The notes under the pieces were generated by a model that was not told where the DNA came from, made no database searches, and was given only the letters and a program-made list of their open reading frames with translations. From a virus: DNA of 29,771 nucleotides. The position numbers and the translations under genes are program-made. The stretch spans positions 1 through 29,771 of the IMG/VR virus record IMGVR_UViG_3300006990_000113. One strand, 5' to 3'. This document shows positions 1-6,555 of this stretch, in pieces; within the stretch, counting starts at the first letter, position 1; the number at the start of each line of letters is the position of its first letter.

Positions 1-290
1 CAGATGGGGTAGAAGTGAAGACCAATTGCGTTGGAGGATGGGACAACTGCACCAGAGATGATGTTGTTTCCATACATGAGTGAACCAGCGACTGGTTCGC
101 GGATGCCGTCGATATCGACAGGAGGTGCTGCTACGAAAGCAACGATGAAGCAGATGGTTGCCGCCAACAGTGTTGGGATCATCAGTACACCGAACCAACC
201 AACATACAAACGGTTGTTGGTGGAGGTGACCCACTCGCAGAACGATTCCCACGAGGAAGTTGATTGTTGTTGTCTTGAAAGCGTGGACAT
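1..290 (-). CDS. psbA: Photosystem II D1 protein (5' part, runs off left edge)
   Basis: This encodes the N-terminal 96 residues of D1, the PSII reaction-centre core protein that binds pigments and turns over fastest under light. The translation starts MSTLSRQQQ and carries the D1 signature stretches [30 protein letters not shown] and [18 protein letters not shown], which include the first transmembrane helix. Cyanophage copies are known to keep photosynthesis running during infection. No intron or frameshift appears in the visible part; the C-terminal part lies outside the window. The start is the ATG at 288-290. There is no Shine-Dalgarno match just before it; the preceding bases are CCCTTTTTTAAA. 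A sigma70 promoter about 150 bases upstream and a leader hairpin are listed separately. Confidence 0.98.
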   Translation of the reverse strand, partial: MSTLSRQQQSTSSWESFCEWVTSTNNRLYVGWFGVLMIPTLLAATICFIVAFVAAPPVDIDGIREPVAGSLMYGNNIISGAVVPSSNAIGLHFYPI

Positions 291-338
291 TTTAAAAAAG
301 GGTTAGGTATGAGTGCAGGGAAACACTAGTAAATTATT

Positions 339-361
339 CCTGTCTCACCCTCAGAGGCAGG
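339..361 (-). other. Hairpin in the psbA leader
   Basis: An 8-bp stem (339-346 with 354-361, one G-U pair) closes a 7-base loop. It lies within the roughly 140-base untranslated leader between the psbA promoter and the psbA start. It is not followed by a U-run, so it is not a standard terminator. Inference: it could affect message stability or translation of psbA, whose start lacks a visible Shine-Dalgarno sequence. Confidence 0.45.
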
Positions 362-437
362 TATGAAAGACTGTTGTTTAGACACGCTGTTTAGTCTTGG
401 TAAGGCGTGTTGTGTGTCGTTTTGTAACGACTCATAT

Positions 438-466
438 AATATATAGGCATTATCCGATTTTGTCAA
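438..466 (-). promoter_or_regulatory. Sigma70-type promoter for psbA
   Basis: Read on the minus strand there is a perfect -35 box TTGACA (461-466), a 17-base spacer, and a -10 box TATATT (438-443). The expected start site is near 431, giving a leader of about 140 bases before psbA. The -35 box and spacer overlap the last codons of the upstream 95-aa gene. The same architecture occurs at four other places in the window. Confidence 0.8.
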
Positions 467-737
467 CCCCTTCCTGCTGAACCAGTTCGTAATCTGTCCC
501 CTGATCTGTCTCGATCAACCAGGACTGGAAGGCATCATAGACGATTCGGAATGCCTCAGGGGCACCCTTGCCTTCTGTGAACTGACTCAACATGCCTTGA
601 CATGCACCGCTGGATGTGTAGTCATGACAGAATTCATATACTTTTCTATCAATCTGACACCCATGCATGACAAGGGCGGCTAAACAAAAGCGCCTATCAT
701 CTAGGCGCTCAGGATTGTATCTCCAATCTTCAATCAT
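450..737 (-). CDS. Hypothetical cyanophage protein, 95 aa
   Basis: A small acidic soluble protein that starts MIEDWRYNPERLDDRR and has four cysteines. I do not recognise a domain. The ATG at 735-737 is preferred over an in-frame TTG at 747-749 because it overlaps the stop of the upstream 53-aa gene as ATGA, the usual coupling in this genome. It is the last gene before the psbA promoter. No membrane segment or signal peptide is visible. Confidence 0.7.
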   Translation of the reverse strand: MIEDWRYNPERLDDRRFCLAALVMHGCQIDRKVYEFCHDYTSSGACQGMLSQFTEGKGAPEAFRIVYDAFQSWLIETDQGTDYELVQQEGVDKIG

Positions 738-895
738 AGTGATACACAACGTAGTTCTTTTTTACAGGTGGGAGAGATACTCATTCGTGAGCAGAGATAA
801 ATGTAAAACTCTGCCTTGATTCTAGTGAGATTATTGTAGTGTTTCAATCTGATCCATCTACCATTCAAATTAAATTCTAATGCGTATCTCTCCAT
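734..895 (-). CDS. Small hypothetical protein, 53 aa
   Basis: An open frame in the gap between hli and the 95-aa gene. It begins MERYALEFNLNGRW, is basic and aromatic, and ends with a Cys/Lys-rich tail. Its TGA at 734-736 overlaps the ATG of the next gene (735-737) as ATGA, the main reason to accept it. It fills an otherwise unexplained gap of about 190 bases. The Shine-Dalgarno is weak. No family recognised. Confidence 0.55.
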   Translation of the reverse strand: MERYALEFNLNGRWIRLKHYNNLTRIKAEFYIYLCSRMSISPTCKKELRCVSL

Positions 896-925
896 TGATC
901 TGCGTTCAACACAGATTTATTTAGT

Positions 926-1033
926 TTACCAGATACCAGGGATAACCTGTCCTGTCAGTGCATATGCACCGAGTGCTGCGATGACTCCGAGCATTGCTGC
1001 CCATCCATTAATGCGTTCTGCTTTTTCGTTCAT
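926..1033 (-). CDS. hli: High-light-inducible protein, very short (35 aa)
   Basis: The translation is a single-helix chlorophyll-binding (Hlip/SCP) protein. It has a short charged N-terminus MNEKAER, the core INGWAAMLGVIAALGAYA, and the C-terminal TGQVIPGIW tail typical of cyanobacterial and cyanophage Hlips. Such proteins bind chlorophyll and carotenoid in the thylakoid membrane and dissipate excess energy near PSII. The Glu (residue 6), Asn (9) and Gly (16) of the Chl-binding motif are present. Position 11 is Trp where many Hlips have Arg, a variant I also associate with short Hlips. The ATG (1031-1033) overlaps the peroxiredoxin TGA as ATGA, so the two genes are translationally coupled. 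Confidence 0.9.
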   Translation of the reverse strand: MNEKAERINGWAAMLGVIAALGAYALTGQVIPGIW

Positions 1034-1518
1034 TGTTCTTTAAGATAATTGAGTACGGTTTGTGGAGATGATACAGAGTAGGGATCTGCGGGGCAGAGTC
1101 CTACCTTACCAGGTTCTTCAAAGATCCTTTCAATCTCACCATTATTTACTACCATGGCATAGCGCCATGATCGATATCCAAAACCAAAGTTTGCTTTGTT
1201 CACTGCCATTCCCATGGCGCTAGTGAACTCACATGCTCCGTCTGGTATTGGTTTTACGTTACGAACTTTGACTTGACTGAACCAGTTGTTCATTACAAAG
1301 GAATCGTTAACAGATATACAGTACACTTCGTTAACATACTTCATGAACTCAGGGTAGAGTTCATCGTATTGTGGAAGTTGTTGTGTAGTACAAGTAGGTG
1401 TGAATGCACCAGGCAGTGAGAACGCCACACACCGCTTACGATCGAAGAGATGGTGGGTATCAATGTCTACCCAGGTTGCACCTTTACTGTATTTGAAAGT
1501 TACCTCAGGCAGGAACAT
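1030..1518 (-). CDS. Peroxiredoxin (Prx5-like/redoxin family)
   Basis: A 162-aa thiol peroxidase that would reduce H2O2 or organic peroxides. The peroxidatic-cysteine motif PGAFTPTC is at residues 36-43 (Cys43), followed by TTQQLPQY. The family segment SVNDSFVMNNW (about 69-79) and a C-terminal DPYSVSSPQTVLNYL segment fit the Prx5/AhpE-like thioredoxin fold at normal length. The start at 1518 is chosen because an AGGAG lies about 8 bases upstream; a longer frame to 1551 would overlap the neighbour further. It overlaps hli downstream by four bases. Inference: it scavenges reactive oxygen produced when photosynthesis is kept running, fitting with psbA and hli. Confidence 0.88.
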   Translation of the reverse strand: MFLPEVTFKYSKGATWVDIDTHHLFDRKRCVAFSLPGAFTPTCTTQQLPQYDELYPEFMKYVNEVYCISVNDSFVMNNWFSQVKVRNVKPIPDGACEFTSAMGMAVNKANFGFGYRSWRYAMVVNNGEIERIFEEPGKVGLCPADPYSVSSPQTVLNYLKEQ

Positions 1519-1855
1519 CTTTGTTCTCCTCAGTAACTTCCCAAGAACCACCTACACCACCTTCCATGTTAACAACAATGTCTGGTGTCTTTGAGTGATG
1601 TGGTTCGTGAGGTCTGTCCATAGGTTGAGACTTGGTGTCGTCATTCCTGGACAGATTCTTGATCACAATGAAGGCATCCTTATTGTACTTGCGAGTACCG
1701 TAAGGGGTTGCCCACTTCTTATTGTATTCTTCACCTTGGTGGATGCCAGAGATAACAGTTCCTCCAACCTCAACCACGATGTTATCATGCCTCACATCCC
1801 ATCCGAGAGCAGCAACTGTCTCGATCAGGGACTCTTCTGTATAAGTTTGTTGCAT
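1505..1855 (-). CDS. Hypothetical cyanophage protein, 116 aa
   Basis: A soluble protein beginning MQQTYTEESLIETVAALGWD and ending in a Gly-rich, acidic tail. A central Lys/Tyr-rich stretch (about residues 42-70) is followed by a His/Pro-rich linker. I recognise no domain. It starts one base inside the stop of the preceding hli gene (TAATG) and overlaps the peroxiredoxin start by 14 bases, so it belongs to the same hli - unknown - peroxiredoxin - hli transcription unit started by the promoter at 2102-2130. Confidence 0.8.
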   Translation of the reverse strand: MQQTYTEESLIETVAALGWDVRHDNIVVEVGGTVISGIHQGEEYNKKWATPYGTRKYNKDAFIVIKNLSRNDDTKSQPMDRPHEPHHSKTPDIVVNMEGGVGGSWEVTEENKDVPA

Positions 1856-2073
1856 TAGAAACCAAAGATACCAAAGAAAAATACACTACCACTGGCAGCA
1901 TACGAAGTTATTGCAGCAACAAATCCTAACATAGCGACACGTCCATTCAGTTTTTCTGCACGTTCGGCATAGGTTTCGTAACCATAGCGTTCCGCTTCGG
2001 TTGGGTCAATATACATACGGGGTTCAGTTGCCCACATGTTTTGCTGGCCACGGTCGTTAGAAGTAACAGTCAT
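1855..2073 (-). CDS. hli: High-light-inducible protein (72 aa)
   Basis: A cyanophage Hlip with a 36-residue soluble N-terminus, the Chl-binding signature AEKLNGRVAMLGF (about residues 39-51, with Glu40, Asn43, Arg45, Met48), then one hydrophobic helix ending SVFFFGIFGF. It should sit in thylakoid membranes and protect the photosystems. It is the first gene after the promoter at 2102-2130, so it is probably expressed early, and it is coupled to the 116-aa gene through TAATG. Confidence 0.93.
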   Translation of the reverse strand: MTVTSNDRGQQNMWATEPRMYIDPTEAERYGYETYAERAEKLNGRVAMLGFVAAITSYAASGSVFFFGIFGF

Positions 2074-2101
2074 GAGTCTGTAAAGTTATGTAACAGGTCA
2101 T

Positions 2102-2130
2102 ACTATATAGGATTTGTTAAGATTTGTCAA
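2102..2130 (-). promoter_or_regulatory. Sigma70-type promoter ahead of the hli/peroxiredoxin unit
   Basis: Minus strand: -35 TTGACA (2125-2130), 17-base spacer, -10 TATAGT (2102-2107). The expected start site is near 2095, about 22 bases before the hli ATG at 2073. The -35 overlaps the stop codon region of the upstream gene ending at 2127, so this promoter starts a new unit inside a packed cluster. Confidence 0.8.
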
Positions 2131-2414
2131 CCAAACGAGATCACGTCTTGACCAGGAGTGTTGATTTCAATGTTGCCTGCTGCTGCAACAGTGTCATTCA
2201 GATTAAAATTAATATAATCTGATGTACTGAGTCCTAGATCCTGAGTGAAGGCACTTGTAGCGCCTCCTGGAATCCTCTCAGTGATGGTTTGGAGACCTTG
2301 ATAGTGTCGCCATACCTCAGTGAGATCATTACGATTGAACGTAGGATCATCAATTGCTGCTTTCAACGCAGACCGCAAGGCAGTCACTGCGTTATCAAAT
2401 TCATTTCGAGTCAT
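2127..2414 (-). CDS. Hypothetical cyanophage protein, 95 aa
   Basis: Begins MTRNEFDNAVTALRSALKAA, an amphipathic helix-rich N-terminal half, followed by a Thr/Asn/Gly-rich C-terminal half ending DVISFG. No recognised domain, no membrane segment. The ATG at 2412-2414 overlaps the stop of the upstream gene by four bases (ATGA). Function unknown. Confidence 0.75.
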   Translation of the reverse strand: MTRNEFDNAVTALRSALKAAIDDPTFNRNDLTEVWRHYQGLQTITERIPGGATSAFTQDLGLSTSDYINFNLNDTVAAAGNIEINTPGQDVISFG

Positions 2415-2671
2415 AATGCGTCAGTGTTGTAAGATTTTACATTGTCCCTACGATAGCAAGGAACTCCATCAGGATCTAACCACTTGGTATACTCGAAGTC
2501 TTCCATTGCTGTGTCAATCTGCATTGCATTATCACACAGGTACATGTCTTTGTACTTTCCTGTGTATGAATCTGCTTTCTGGATACGATAATCCCTGAAA
2601 CCATTTTCTAGAATGCCACAATCTACATAGCGATAAGGAAATCGTTCGAGCAGGACTGTGAGTTTTGTCAT
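2411..2671 (-). CDS. Hypothetical cyanophage protein, 86 aa
   Basis: Soluble protein beginning MTKLTVLLERFPYRYVDCG, rich in Tyr and Asp, ending in a basic and polar tail. The frame extends upstream to a GTG at 2708-2710, but neither start has a clear Shine-Dalgarno; I prefer the ATG at 2671. It is coupled to the next gene through ATGA and follows the 2OG oxygenase closely. No family recognised. Confidence 0.7.
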   Translation of the reverse strand: MTKLTVLLERFPYRYVDCGILENGFRDYRIQKADSYTGKYKDMYLCDNAMQIDTAMEDFEYTKWLDPDGVPCYRRDNVKSYNTDAL

Positions 2672-2711
2672 GGATCGGGTGACGTGTGGGACGTGGACTA
2701 ATGATAGCACC

Positions 2712-3332
2712 TTATAGGAAATGGTACCACCCTGTTGCGATCAGTTTCTCTGATGTGTCAGATTTGCGACCCCTATGGGTGAAGGTCCAGTCGCTAGGCC
2801 AGATGACAGTCATCCCTTTCTCAGCAGGGACATATAAATCTTGATGGAACCATTCAGTACCACCATCAGGTACGTCATTAAGGTATGTCATCCAGACGAG
2901 GTGTCTGTAAGTATTAGATCTACTTGACGACTGCCTTTCACAGTGCCACATGTGGTAACCACCACCAGGTTTATAGTATTGAAGATTGAAGAACTCTTCC
3001 ATCTTCCAGACGTTTGTCTTGGAACAAAGAGGGAAGTGATCGACATAGTTATTCACTATACGATTCACTTCCCCAGTGAAATCACGAACCCTGCTATCAG
3101 TGATTCCAATAAAGACAGGGTTGTCTATGGAATCTTTGATAGCAGTGTTTACCATGCCACCACCATTGTCATCAATTGTTTCCCCAGGCCACTTCTCAAA
3201 GATAGTTTGAGTATGATAAAAGTCAACGATGCCATCAATAACGCTCTCGTCAATCTTCTCTTTGTAGATAAAATCGGTACGAGGATTCGCTATTCGGCCA
3301 TCATACAGTATAGGTTCTGGGTTCAGTTTCAT
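2712..3332 (-). CDS. 2OG-Fe(II) oxygenase, prolyl 4-hydroxylase-like (206 aa)
   Basis: A predicted Fe(II)/2-oxoglutarate dioxygenase, which couples decarboxylation of 2-oxoglutarate to hydroxylation of a substrate. The double-stranded beta-helix core is visible: the KPGGGYHMWHCE segment (about 121-132) supplies an H-x-E metal pair (His130, Glu132), VWMTYLNDVPDGGTEWF is the typical central strand, and TFTHRG (His186) supplies the distal histidine. A basic residue near the C-terminus (about 196) could bind 2-oxoglutarate. The first motif is H-x-E rather than the commoner H-x-D. The substrate is unknown; it could be a phage or host protein. It directly follows the 69-aa gene with no gap. Confidence 0.85.
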   Translation of the reverse strand: MKLNPEPILYDGRIANPRTDFIYKEKIDESVIDGIVDFYHTQTIFEKWPGETIDDNGGGMVNTAIKDSIDNPVFIGITDSRVRDFTGEVNRIVNNYVDHFPLCSKTNVWKMEEFFNLQYYKPGGGYHMWHCERQSSSRSNTYRHLVWMTYLNDVPDGGTEWFHQDLYVPAEKGMTVIWPSDWTFTHRGRKSDTSEKLIATGWYHFL

Positions 3333-3542
3333 TTAAACAAGTACATTGTCTGCTATAAGGTGGTCAATAAGGTAGGCATAATCTTCTTCAACATCTGATC
3401 CAAAGAACCTGACTCCTTTATTTTCATAAAAGCGACAGACTTGTGAGAACAGATGCGGATACTGGATTTCCAAGGAGATGTCTCCGTTGGCAGCATCGCG
3501 AAGGATTTGCAAAGAGTTTGCAAATCTAGATTGGATCGTCAT
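3333..3542 (-). CDS. Hypothetical protein, 69 aa
   Basis: Begins MTIQSRFANSLQILRDAANG and is mostly helical and acidic. It abuts the 2OG oxygenase start and is the first gene downstream of the tRNA-Arg. No recognisable domain. Kept because its frame is clean and it fills the space between tRNA and oxygenase. Confidence 0.65.
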   Translation of the reverse strand: MTIQSRFANSLQILRDAANGDISLEIQYPHLFSQVCRFYENKGVRFFGSDVEEDYAYLIDHLIADNVLV

Positions 3543-3573
3543 GATCGTCTCTCTCCTACTTATTCTACTGTGT

Positions 3574-3592
3574 TCGGGGGGCGTAACCCCGA
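3574..3592 (-). other. GC-rich hairpin directly 3' of the tRNA
   Basis: A 6-bp stem (TCGGGG at 3574-3579 with CCCCGA at 3587-3592) with a 7-base loop begins at the base after the tRNA discriminator. There is no U-run, so it is unlikely to be a complete intrinsic terminator. Inference: a 3'-processing or stability element for the tRNA precursor. Confidence 0.4.
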
Positions 3593-3666
<74 letters not shown>

Positions 3667-3669
3667 ATG

Positions 3670-4188
3670 TTAACGCCAAGCGGGACCCTGGATCCATCCT
3701 ACAAGGGATAGACGGGTGCCTGAGGTCACAGGAGCAACCATGTGTGGGTCATCCGAATGGAAGAACACCATGTATGCTGACTTTAATGGGACTGCCTGAT
3801 TGATTAGATGAAACTCACCACCTTCAAAGTTATCATTCAGTAGAAGAGTGAATGATATCTTACGAATCTTCTGGTCATTCCTCTTGAAGGGATGCCATTC
3901 AGATTCATCTTGGTGCCAATCATAACGATGACCTTCACTATACTTTGTCACCTGCAAGGGTTCAACAAAGTCTAGATCGAAAAACCAGTTCGCTGCTTCA
4001 TTCACACGAGTAGCATAAGACATCACAATATCATAGAGTGCCTGAGAATCAATGAAGGCGACTTCACATTCTCTAACGTTCTCTATTTCTGTTGTCTTAA
4101 AGTTCTTGTGTTCTGAAACTATTTGATTGATCTGTTCAAACTCATCATCAGTCAGTTCGACAGTGACATAACGATCACGGTAGTTCAT
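3670..4188 (-). CDS. 2OG-Fe(II) oxygenase, PKHD-type (172 aa)
   Basis: Predicted Fe(II)/2-oxoglutarate hydroxylase of the PKHD/PiuC-like group. The metal site reads HRYDWHQDESEW (His92, Asp94) and DPHMVAPVTSGTRLSLVGW, giving His149 and the 2-oxoglutarate-binding Arg159 with the typical spacing of ten. The strand KISFTLLLNDNFEGGEF is the core family strand. The ATG at 4186-4188 is chosen because longer in-frame starts would run further into the 46-aa gene upstream. It ends three bases before the tRNA-Arg. Substrate unknown. Confidence 0.9.
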   Translation of the reverse strand: MNYRDRYVTVELTDDEFEQINQIVSEHKNFKTTEIENVRECEVAFIDSQALYDIVMSYATRVNEAANWFFDLDFVEPLQVTKYSEGHRYDWHQDESEWHPFKRNDQKIRKISFTLLLNDNFEGGEFHLINQAVPLKSAYMVFFHSDDPHMVAPVTSGTRLSLVGWIQGPAWR

Positions 4189-4315
4189 AGATGGATTTAA
4201 TTCTTTCGTTAACTGCATGTGCTGACAGTTCAGCACCCTGCTCCACATGCTCATGGAGTTCGTCAATCAGAAGTTCTAACATGTAGAAATCTTCTGAGTC
4301 AAGATAGTCATCCAT
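4175..4315 (-). CDS. Small acidic hypothetical protein, 46 aa
   Basis: Begins MDDYLDSEDFYMLELLIDEL and is helical and acidic. It lies directly downstream of a strong sigma70 promoter (4343-4371) and overlaps the PKHD oxygenase start by 14 bases. An AGAG stands upstream of the ATG. No known domain. The promoter, overlap and clean frame support a real gene. Confidence 0.6.
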   Translation of the reverse strand: MDDYLDSEDFYMLELLIDELHEHVEQGAELSAHAVNERIKSIYELP

Positions 4316-4342
4316 GGTTTGCTCTAAGTCCAGAACTCTATT

Positions 4343-4371
4343 AATATATAGCAGGACAAAGGCGTTGTCAA
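4343..4371 (-). promoter_or_regulatory. Sigma70-type promoter ahead of the 46-aa gene, oxygenase and tRNA
   Basis: Minus strand: -35 TTGACA (4366-4371), 17-base spacer, -10 TATATT (4343-4348). It fills the gap between two 2OG oxygenase genes and should drive 4315 to at least 3333, including tRNA-Arg. Same layout as the psbA promoter. Confidence 0.8.
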
Positions 4372-4376
4372 GAGGT

Positions 4377-4967
4377 CTAGGACGGTTGTGGACGTGGCAT
4401 AATCTTGTGTGGTGTCATCTCTTTACCCATGATGTTGAAAGAAATGATAGTGCGAGACACATCAGTGAAGTTAGGTTCCTGCATGTGTGGTAAGTATGAT
4501 GGAAAGAATACACAGTCACCTTCCTTTACATCAGGCATGTAGTCCACTACCTCACCGTTGATGTAGTTATGAAAGGGTGCGAAGAACGTAGTTGCTTTAT
4601 GAACCTCAGGATTGAAATCAAGATACAATACACCAGTGATTCCCACAGGTCCATGGTTATGTACCCCATGAAACTTACCATTCTTGGTAGTCTGATGCCA
4701 CATTGCTACAATCTTTCTGATGTCCAGAGGGTAATCAGTCTGCATCTCATCTAGAATTGGTTCTAAACAGTCTAATACATCCCAATAATACTTGGGCATC
4801 AACTTCTTACCAACTAACTCGTGGTAATCTGTATCCATCTCATGCAGATTCAGACGACCACCAGTGATGTGTGCTTGTGGACTATTCTCATTACACTGTT
4901 CCAGTAGGATAGGTTTCCACTTGTCCCAGTCAGGAACTTTGAAAGACTCAATTGGGATTGTAAACAT
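4377..4967 (-). CDS. Putative 2OG-Fe(II) oxygenase (PF13759-like), 196 aa
   Basis: A third dioxygenase, from a different subfamily. The signature HGVHNHGPVGITGVLYLDF (residues 100-118) and the second half GDCVFFPSYLPHMQEPN...SRTIISFN (His161, Arg172) match the pattern I know for the 'putative 2OG-Fe(II) oxygenase' family: an H-x-H-like first site, a distal His, then Arg followed by iSFN. The start at 4967 is preferred, overlapping the nuclease gene by 20 bases. The longer frame to 5015 adds a Leu run that would lie deep inside the nuclease gene. Substrate unknown. Confidence 0.8.
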   Translation of the reverse strand: MFTIPIESFKVPDWDKWKPILLEQCNENSPQAHITGGRLNLHEMDTDYHELVGKKLMPKYYWDVLDCLEPILDEMQTDYPLDIRKIVAMWHQTTKNGKFHGVHNHGPVGITGVLYLDFNPEVHKATTFFAPFHNYINGEVVDYMPDVKEGDCVFFPSYLPHMQEPNFTDVSRTIISFNIMGKEMTPHKIMPRPQPS

Positions 4968-5286
4968 TTTTAATAAACCATTCGGCATCAACAACAGCAA
5001 GAGGTTTCTTTCCATTCTTTTTCATGAAAAGAATAGGAGTATTATCTCCTGAGTTTGCACACGCTTGATCGTATGCATCATATACATTAAGTTTCTCTAC
5101 ATTCTTACACTCGATACTGAATGGAAACTTCTGTCTAGCATCTCGTGCCATCATAATGTCTTCACCACCAGCACCCATGCTACGAGACTCAATGTCTTCG
5201 GGATGAATATCTCTATGCTCAATGAGCATATCTCTCACCCACTGCTGGAACCTACGTCCCTTTGCTTTCGCGCTCTGTGGCCTCAT
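4948..5286 (-). CDS. Small PD-(D/E)XK-type nuclease (112 aa)
   Basis: A basic N-terminus (MRPQSAKAKGRRFQQWVRD) is followed by SMGAGGEDIMMA (Asp43) and FSIECKNVEKLN (Glu59-x-Lys61), the D...ExK catalytic arrangement of small PD-(D/E)XK enzymes such as Holliday-junction resolvases and VRR-type nucleases. A distal Gln/Ala segment AYDQACANSG is also typical of resolvases. Length fits a single minimal nuclease domain. It overlaps both neighbours (20 and 35 bases). Likely role, by inference: structure-specific cleavage in recombination or host DNA breakdown. Confidence 0.65.
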   Translation of the reverse strand: MRPQSAKAKGRRFQQWVRDMLIEHRDIHPEDIESRSMGAGGEDIMMARDARQKFPFSIECKNVEKLNVYDAYDQACANSGDNTPILFMKKNGKKPLAVVDAEWFIKNVYNPN

Positions 5287-5485
5287 AATGTTTCTTGTAC
5301 TTAAAGTATATTTTGTAGTAGCGGTTACACGCTTCTCTTATATACTTATAATCCTCAGAGTCGGTCCCATCTGGGGGAAGAGCACTGAGGATTGCACAAC
5401 ACCCCTCCATCTCTGAGATCAATCTGAGATATACGGTGGGGTGTAAGTTATCGGAATCTATATTCCACTGAGGTTTAATCGGCAT
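5252..5485 (-). CDS. Hypothetical protein, 77 aa
   Basis: Begins MPIKPQWNIDSDNLHPTVYL and ends in a basic, Tyr/Lys-rich helix (NRYYKIYFKYKKHYEATER). The ATG at 5483-5485 is preferred: the longer frame to 5572 would overlap the 53-aa gene almost completely. Overlaps the nuclease start by 35 bases and the upstream gene end by 11. No family recognised. Confidence 0.7.
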   Translation of the reverse strand: MPIKPQWNIDSDNLHPTVYLRLISEMEGCCAILSALPPDGTDSEDYKYIREACNRYYKIYFKYKKHYEATERESKGT

Positions 5486-5636
5486 AACCATCATCGTCAT
5501 CACCAAGACGATACCCAATCTGTGGTTCTGATGGTTGCACTGTGTAACGTTGGGGATCTTCCTTGATGGCATCTTCTAGACTGATTGCTAGAAGTTTAAG
5601 GTTATGAGCAATTGCTTTTACCTTATCGTAATTCAT
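5475..5636 (-). CDS. Small hypothetical protein, 53 aa
   Basis: Begins MNYDKVKAIAHNLKLLAISL and ends with an Asp-rich tail (RLGDDDDGYAD). The ATG at 5634-5636 overlaps the talC stop as ATGA, and GGAG lies seven bases upstream, so this is a well-supported start. No domain recognised. Confidence 0.7.
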   Translation of the reverse strand: MNYDKVKAIAHNLKLLAISLEDAIKEDPQRYTVQPSEPQIGYRLGDDDDGYAD

Positions 5637-6304
5637 TCATCCTCCGTAGTGATAAAACGTTGTACCTCTGCCCAGTCTTTCTCAAACTGAGTAAGTCCTT
5701 CACGAGTAAGGACATGATCATACATCTTCCAGAATACCTTGGGTGGCATCGTAACTACATTAGCACCATACAGGAAGCAACGGGAGACATGATGTACATC
5801 TCTTAATGATGCAGCCAGTATCTGTGTGTCAATGCGATGAGTAGCATACACACCAGCAATCGCACGTACAAGTTCTACTCCACTCACACTGTTGTCGTTA
5901 CATCTTCCCACAAAGGGTGACACATACTTAGCACCTGCCTTAGCAGCAAGGATTGCCTGTGCCGTAGAGAAGATAAGAGTTACATTTACATCAATTTCAT
6001 TATCAGAAAGAGTCTTACATGCTTTAAGACCTTCTACATTGCAAGGAACTTTGATTGTAATGTTTGGATTGATCTGAATATAAGTATCTGCCATCGCTAG
6101 CATCTCTTCTGCTGTTGATCCAGATACTTCTGCTGAGATAGATGATGTCCAAGGGAACATATCTGAGATCTCTTCTAATACTTCTTCGGGATCTCGCCCT
6201 GCTCTGAGCATCAACGTAGGGTTAGTAGTCACACCATCGATAAGACCAGTCTCTACTGCTCTCTCGATTTCATTAGCATCACTACTATCCAAAAAGATTT
6301 TCAT
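5633..6304 (-). CDS. talC: Transaldolase-like protein TalC (223 aa)
   Basis: Transaldolase of the short TalC/fructose-6-phosphate aldolase type, acting in the pentose phosphate pathway. In cyanophages it is thought to pull host carbon towards NADPH and ribose for nucleotides. MKIFLDSSDANEIERAVETG, the TTNPTL motif (26-31), the Schiff-base lysine in ITIKVPCN (Lys85, same number as in E. coli FSA) and the C-terminal VVTMPPKVFWKM stretch are all visible. Start at 6304: an AAGG lies five bases upstream; an ATG at 6307 is also possible. A longer frame to 6583 is excluded because it crosses a terminator and another gene. Confidence 0.95.
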   Translation of the reverse strand: MKIFLDSSDANEIERAVETGLIDGVTTNPTLMLRAGRDPEEVLEEISDMFPWTSSISAEVSGSTAEEMLAMADTYIQINPNITIKVPCNVEGLKACKTLSDNEIDVNVTLIFSTAQAILAAKAGAKYVSPFVGRCNDNSVSGVELVRAIAGVYATHRIDTQILAASLRDVHHVSRCFLYGANVVTMPPKVFWKMYDHVLTREGLTQFEKDWAEVQRFITTEDE

Positions 6305-6325
6305 CATAACCTTAATAATTGTAAG

Positions 6326-6348
6326 AAAAAAGGACCCATGTGGGTCCT
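6326..6348 (-). terminator. Intrinsic terminator
   Basis: On the minus strand a perfect AGGACCC/GGGTCCT stem (7-8 bp) with a tiny loop is followed by TTTTTT. It ends the transcript of the 50- and 54-aa genes, so talC needs readthrough or its own start; no promoter is obvious in the 20 bases before talC. Confidence 0.85.
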
Positions 6349-6362
6349 GGTATTCAATTCGT

Positions 6363-6515
6363 TCAAGCAGTTTTGGTGTCAGGTACAATCTTGCGACTGA
6401 CTCTGGTCCCGCGATACATGAGATCAAATCTTTGCTTGGCAGTTTGCTCAGCAATGACCTTCTCTTTGTACTGCTCGGTGTCGTATGCGACACCACGGTA
6501 AGTGACTTGTGCCAT
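6363..6515 (-). CDS. Small DUF4278-like protein, 50 aa
   Basis: The N-terminus MAQVTYRGVAYDTEQY resembles the short cyanobacterial DUF4278 motif (xLTYRGxxY), followed by a basic helix ending RKIVPDTKTA. AGGAG lies seven bases before the ATG at 6515 and a strong terminator follows the stop. Function of the family is unknown to me; it is common in cyanobacteria and their phages. Confidence 0.75.
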   Translation of the reverse strand: MAQVTYRGVAYDTEQYKEKVIAEQTAKQRFDLMYRGTRVSRKIVPDTKTA

Positions 6516-6555
6516 GGATTTACTCCTGAAAGTGAGGTGGTTAGACCCCGTTCCT

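Noticed and set aside
1-290. psbA intron or disruption
   Set aside because: The visible D1 N-terminus is continuous and colinear with the known protein.
771-893. 10-bp inverted repeat GGAGAGATAC ... GTATCTCTCC
   Set aside because: The arms are over 100 bases apart and both lie inside the 53-aa coding frame; no RNA element is apparent.
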